Source: Cycas panzhihuaensis
Taxonomy: Eukaryota; Cycadophyta
Assembly (NCBI GenBank): GCA_023213395.1
Contig: CM041465.1
Coordinates: 2,480,001-2,544,000 of the forward strand
Reading direction: 5' to 3'
DNA length: 64,000 nt
This document shows, one piece after another, positions 60,409 through 64,000 of this stretch. Positions within the stretch are counted from its first letter, which is position 1. Every line of letters begins with the position of its first letter. Position numbers and translations under genes: made by a program. The notes under the pieces were generated by a model. The model searched no databases and was not told the origin of the DNA. It saw nothing but the letters and a program-made list of their open reading frames with translations.

Positions 60409-60975
60409 AATCATTGGCAGGTAGCAATGTGAGTGTTGAGATACCTTAAGACGACCAACAAATATGGTCTATTGTATAAACCTAATTCAAACTTCAAGCT
60501 TTCTGCATACACAGACTCGGACTTTGTAGGAGATAAAGATACAGGAAGATCTACGTCTAGGTATGTAACGTTTCTTGGAATAGCACCAATATCATGGAGA
60601 TCTAGATGGCAGAAGATAGTTGCAGATTTAACTACCGAAGATGAATACGTTGCTATTTCTGAGACCAGTAAAGAGGTGATATGGCTAAGAAAATTATTAG
60701 AAACATTGAATATCACCCAAACAAGTCCTACGAGTCTTCATGTGGATAATTAATCAACAATTTGCATGGCAAAAAATCCTATATTTCATGATCGTACCAA
60801 ACACATAAGTACGAAAGTCCACAGGATTAAGGAACTTGTTCATGACAGCACAATTTAATTGGATTACTGCCCCATAGCAGATCAAGTGGTCGATATCTTT
60901 ACCAAATCGATGTAAAGGGTGAAGTTTGAATAATTCCGAAGGTAGCTTGGCCTTAGGGCCTCCATCTTTAATTGA
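60409..60975 (+). pseudogene. RNase H of B
   Basis: The text 'AYTDSDFVGDKDTGRSTSRY', 'TTEDEYVAISETSKEVIWL' and 'LHVDN*STICMAKNP' is the copia RNase H, with D, E and D kept. 'HISTKVHRIKELVHDS' and 'VDIFTKSM*RVKFE' come next. As in A, family text continues past a stop after 'VKFE' to 60975. Confidence 0.87.
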
Positions 60976-61410
60976 TCAAAGAAGATGGCAACAAGATCAT
61001 CGTACTCTATTCTGTTCATGAAAACCCCTTGTGGACGTAGAAGAATAAGAGTAAGTCTCTACTATATCCTCTTTGTAAAAACCCCATGTGGGCATAGAAG
61101 GATAAGGGTTGTACTTGTTTTAGAAAATCAGAACTATGAAAACCCAAAAAGGCATAGGGGATAACCAAACAATATATGGTGACTTACCAGATTAAGCTGC
61201 ATATTTAAGTTGTTTGGCTATCAAGCTAAATCAAAGAGCCACCTTAGCCATTTTGATTTATAAAAGGGGTTATAGATCTTAGAAAGTTCATGGGTTTTTA
61301 TTTCCCATGAGGGTTTTCCCACAAAAGTGTCATTTAGAATTTTAATGTAATAATGAGGCTCAAATAAAGACCTCATAGAATAGATTTTCTGAAAATGACC
61401 TTCCACCATT
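60976..61410 (+). other. 3' untranslated region of B
   Basis: It corresponds to 17557-17979 of A. It has two related 'tgtgg(g/a)c(a/g)tagaag' segments near 61030 and 61087. No gene is visible. Confidence 0.6.
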
Positions 61411-61421
61411 AAGGGGGGGAT
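61411..61421 (+). promoter_or_regulatory. Polypurine tract of B
   Basis: aaggggggga directly precedes the 3' LTR. Confidence 0.88.
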
Positions 61422-61733
61422 TGAAAGAGGTTAATATATCAAGGTCATTTTCATAGATTAATTATGTGACCTTAGGATATATTATTAGCATTAGTCTCTT
61501 AATAAAATATACTTTATATGCATTTAGATGTAATTTCAGGTTCCTGTCATTAGGTAGGAAAATCCTAACCCTAATGCTCACTCTCAATAATAAAAGGTGA
61601 AATATCAAGGAGGGAGTCATTATTCATTCTCACCTCTAAGCTTGCTCTCATATCTTGTTTCATCTTCTTTTTCATTCTCCATTGCCATTGTGTGCATGTG
61701 AGTGATTTATCTCCTAGATCTATCCTTCCTTCA
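61422..61733 (+). repeat. 3' LTR of B (312 bp)
   Basis: It starts 'tgaaagaggttaatatatca' and ends 'agatctatccttccttca'; followed by cttgc (61734-61738). Confidence 0.92.
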
Positions 61734-61738
61734 CTTGC

Positions 61739-62601
61739 TGCCACAAACAAGTGCTGCAATAGGTGAATCTCAGGCAGGTATATTAGAAACTCAGGTGTTG
61801 CAGTTATTTTTGCAGAGTGTTCCTATGAGAAAGAGAGAAAAGAGCAAGAGGAAGTAGTAAAAAAGATGGAAATGAAATTATTTTGGGCTTTATACCTAAC
61901 CCTAGCCCTAATTGAGCGATTAGGGTTAGGTTGGGGCTTAGTTGGCAACTAATCCATGTGGCAATTCTGTGAAAAATATGAGAATTACCATGGTAGATTA
62001 AAAAAATAGACGTAAACAGTTGCATCATGATAAACTTCGCAGTACTACTAAGTTTGCAGTAGTGTGGGACCATAATACAATAAAAAGAAAGATAGGGGTC
62101 CTAGGAGCCCTAAAAGAAGATACTCTAGGCCAAGGAGGGGCTGACCCTCCTATCCAGGTGGCTGGGGATAGTCCAAGGAAGTAAATTGGCTAGACCAGAT
62201 AGGGTATCGAGAGGTAAGGTTCCTAGAAATTCCATGGAAGGGCACCAAAATACCCACCACTCCTAGATAAAGGCTAGGTGTTACGGTAGGTGATAAGGGT
62301 ATGAGTGGATCACACGAGTTGGTTGAAGCTTGAGGCGATGTGGAGGTGATGCGAAGGGTTGTAGATCACCATAGGGATGCATGTCTCATAAAGGATCATG
62401 TCCCGTGGGTTATCATAGGCTAGGGACATGCGATATGATCAAGCAAGATGTATAATCAATCATAAAAATGAGTCAATCAATTATGCAATTCAAACAATGC
62501 TTCAATCTACAATCTCTAAAGTGACTAAGATGGTAAAGAGAAGCATACCTGTGCTTACCTAAGTTGACTTATCTATACCCATTCCCGGTAGGTAGGAAAT
62601 A
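61739..62601 (-). repeat. 5' LTR of E, second part
   Basis: The LTR resumes with sequence matching 32757 onward and ends 'ccggtaggtaggaaata', where the partner ends 'aaaca'. The TATA-like box on the element strand (ggtataaagccc) is near 61888-61899. Confidence 0.88.
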
Positions 62602-62606
62602 GAGTG
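62602..62606. repeat. Target-site duplication of E, right copy (decayed)
   Basis: gagtg here pairs with aagtt at 30695-30699. Confidence 0.6.
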
Positions 62607-63300
62607 CTTTCCTTAATGGAGAGCTCGAAGAAGAGGTTTTCTTGATACAACCCCTAAGCTATGTTATTCTAGGATAAGAACACTTAGTTTGTAGACTCAA
62701 GAAATCCCTTTATATACTAAAGTAGGTAGTACATACTTGGTATGCAAAGATAGATACCTTTCTCACTCATCACGGATTCAATCATTCACCATCTAACCCT
62801 GATCTCTACATTTAGGTTAAAGATAATTTGATCATAATCATTGTACTTTACATAGATAATCTTTCTATCACTGGTAATGATACATATATAATCTCTTGGC
62901 TTTAATAAGATTTAAAGAGTAACTTTGAGATGATAGACCTTAACTTTCTCCACTACTTCCTTGGAATTGAAGTTTGGAAAGAACCAAGACACATCCTCCT
63001 AACTCAAACTAAGTATGCTAATGAACTCTTGAAAAGATTTAAGATGATAGATTATAAGCCTATATCAATTCCTATAAAGATGGGAACCAAGTTAAACCTA
63101 GATCAATAAGGAAAACCTTTTGATCTTACTTTGTACTAGTAGTTAGTTAGGAGTCTTATCTATCTCATTCATATTTGCCTACACATCTAACATGTAGTAG
63201 GGATCTACTCTAGGTATATGTCATAACCCAAAGTATTTCACTAGAAAGCAACCACCAAGATCCTTAAATATATTTATGGCACTTATCAATCTGGCCTTGA
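62607..63300 (+). pseudogene. Reverse transcriptase of D, C-terminal part
   Basis: The frame resumes with 'FLNGELEEEVFLIQ', then 'RLKKSLYILK', 'IIIIVLYIDNLSITGND' (about 62850) and 'MIDLNFLHYFLGIEVWKE'. The catalytic Y-I-D-D has become Y-I-D-N. It is the same lineage as relic H, which shares 'MIDLGLMHYFL'. Several stops occur, mostly at Gln positions. Confidence 0.88.
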
Positions 63301-63760
63301 TTACAATAATACTAAATCAACTATTCTAAAGTAACATATAGATGATGATTAGGCTAGTTGCTAGGATACATGCCATTTAACTTCAAGTTATTGTTTTGAT
63401 ATGAACTCAACTGTAATCTCATGGAGTTATAAGAAGTAGCCTAATATTACCCTTTCCTCCACTGAAGTAGAATACAAAGCAACTATCTATACTACAATTG
63501 AGTTGATTTGGCTTAAACAGATTCTCACTGAGCTTGGAATTTAGTAGACTTCACCAACTATCCTATACTATGATAATCAAAGTGTGTTGAAGATGATGAA
63601 GAATCTTGTATTCCATGTTAAAACCAAGCACATTGATGTCCACTATCACTTCATCCATGAGCATGTCTAGAATAGAGAAGTTAATCTTGTCTACTGTCCT
63701 ACTTAAGTCTAGGTTATAAACATCTTTACTAAAGCACTTGGTAAACTAAAGTTTGAATGA
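63301..63760 (+). pseudogene. RNase H of D
   Basis: It includes 'LSSTEVEYKATIYTTIELIWL', 'TILYYDNQSVLKMMKN' and 'KTKHIDVHYHFIHEHV', ending after 'IFTKALGKLKFE' at TGA 63758-63760. The first catalytic Asp segment (about 63345) is badly decayed. Note: positions given for a broken frame are approximate at the left edge. Confidence 0.82.
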
Positions 63761-63802
63761 TTTATATTTGACCTCAGCATCCAAATAAATAAAGTTACTA
63801 TT

Positions 63803-63811
63803 AAGGGAGGG
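63803..63811 (+). promoter_or_regulatory. Polypurine tract of D
   Basis: aagggaggg directly precedes the 3' LTR. Confidence 0.85.
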
Positions 63812-64000
63812 TGTTAAAACTTTGTAATATCTTCTCCATTTCTTCTCATTTGTGTAAACTAATGTTTATAATGTATTAATAGACCCCTAATGTAATTTAA
63901 TCATATTGGATATTAAGGTCAGTCCACCTCTTGTAGTGTTAAGTTATCCTATCCTATTGCATTGTAACCTTGGCAGATGGTTATAAATATTTTCCTATAT
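63812..64000 (+). repeat. 3' LTR of D, truncated by the window edge
   Basis: It starts 'tgttaaaactttgtaatatc' like the 5' LTR and includes 'ttataaatatt'. About 189 of 386 bp are inside the window. Confidence 0.9.

Larger units (their letters stand above)
47483..61733 (+). mobile_element. Element B: full-length Ty1-copia, same family as A
   Basis: B spans 14,251 bp including the nested C; its own length is about 7.9 kb. Two 312-bp LTRs (47483-47794 and 61422-61733) differ at about 26 positions (about 8%). The PBS, a 2.2-kb leader, a single gag-pol frame of about 1,529 codons without any frameshift, and a polypurine tract are all present. LTR edges, leader and polyprotein match A. The frame is broken by stops and by C. 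It sits in the 5' LTR of E and so splits that LTR. Confidence 0.93.
30700..62601 (-). mobile_element. Element E: large Ty3-gypsy Tat-clade element with dual RNase H and an antisense gene
   Basis: E lies inside the RT of D on the minus strand. It has LTRs of about 2.92 kb (30700-33619; and 45430-47482 plus 61739-62601, interrupted by B). Without B it is about 17.6 kb. In element order it carries gag, protease, RT, RNase H and integrase (45173 to 38518), then an opposite-strand gene (35641-37887), a second RNase H (34458-34040), and a polypurine tract. Integrase after RT shows gypsy; the extra RNase H and large size point to the Tat clade. All genes are broken. Confidence 0.88.
24883..64000 (+). 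mobile_element. Element D: Ty1-copia host element, split by E and running off the window
   Basis: The 5' LTR (24883-25268), PBS, leader, gag, protease, integrase and first part of the RT run to 30694-30699. Element E then intervenes to 62601. The same RT resumes at 62607 and continues through RNase H to a polypurine tract and a 3' LTR that starts at 63812. The two LTR starts align over 189 bp with about 27 differences (about 14%), the highest divergence measured here. D is therefore the oldest of the nested set. Its own right end lies outside the window. Confidence 0.92.

Noticed and set aside
61895-61930. Telomere-like ccctaaccctagccctaa text
   Set aside because: Only about two to three units, present at the same position in both LTRs of E, so it is LTR sequence.
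30700-62601. Integrated plant pararetrovirus as an alternative for E
   Set aside because: Paired LTRs, polypurine tract, integrase and target-site duplication show an LTR retrotransposon; no movement or coat protein was seen.
27244-63760. Possible variant genetic code with TAA/TAG read as Gln
   Set aside because: TGA stops, frameshifts and lost catalytic residues occur in the same genes, and normal CAA/CAG codons are also used. Decay explains all of it.

Overview
This window is a block of nuclear DNA from a repeat-rich plant. Nearly every recognisable stretch belongs to LTR retrotransposons of the Ty1-copia and Ty3-gypsy groups. Four of the five clear primer-binding sites match plant initiator tRNA-Met. 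I found no intact host gene, no tRNA or rRNA gene and no bacterial feature. I cannot name the species.

The layout is a nest. Six elements are named here by letter, and a seventh is a loose relic. Positions 1-5568 hold an unidentified coding relic (548-1247), a 29-bp tandem array (1430-1995) and a decayed antisense copia pol (relic H, 2240-3960). Element G (from 5569, minus strand) is a large gypsy/Tat-like deletion derivative. Its left LTR is split by element F (5809-8592), a gag-only copia derivative that has lost one LTR. Its right LTR starts at 15198 and is cut at 17247 by two insertions at almost the same point: copia A (17248-24876, minus) and copia D (24883 to beyond 64000, plus).

D is interrupted inside its reverse transcriptase by gypsy/Tat element E (30700-62601, minus). 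E's right LTR is interrupted by copia B (47483-61733, plus), which is the same family as A. B's gag is interrupted by chromovirus C (50165-56482, minus). Target-site duplications mark most joints: agaaa for A, cttgc for B, atgaa for C, and a decayed aagtg for E. Hand-counted LTR divergence follows the nesting: D about 14%, E about one in ten, B about 8%, A about 5%, C about 1%.

All gag-pol genes are broken, mostly by in-frame TAA/TAG/TGA and by Asp-to-Asn or Glu-to-Lys changes at catalytic sites, as expected from C-to-T decay of methylated DNA. The reading frames can still be followed for more than 1,400 codons in A, B and E.

The most interesting content is inside E. Between its integrase and a second, captured RNase H lies a separate gene on the opposite strand (about 35641-37887). 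It has its own TATA box, one likely spliced intron, a domain resembling the plant mobile domain, GEAG-type repeats and a coiled-coil tail.
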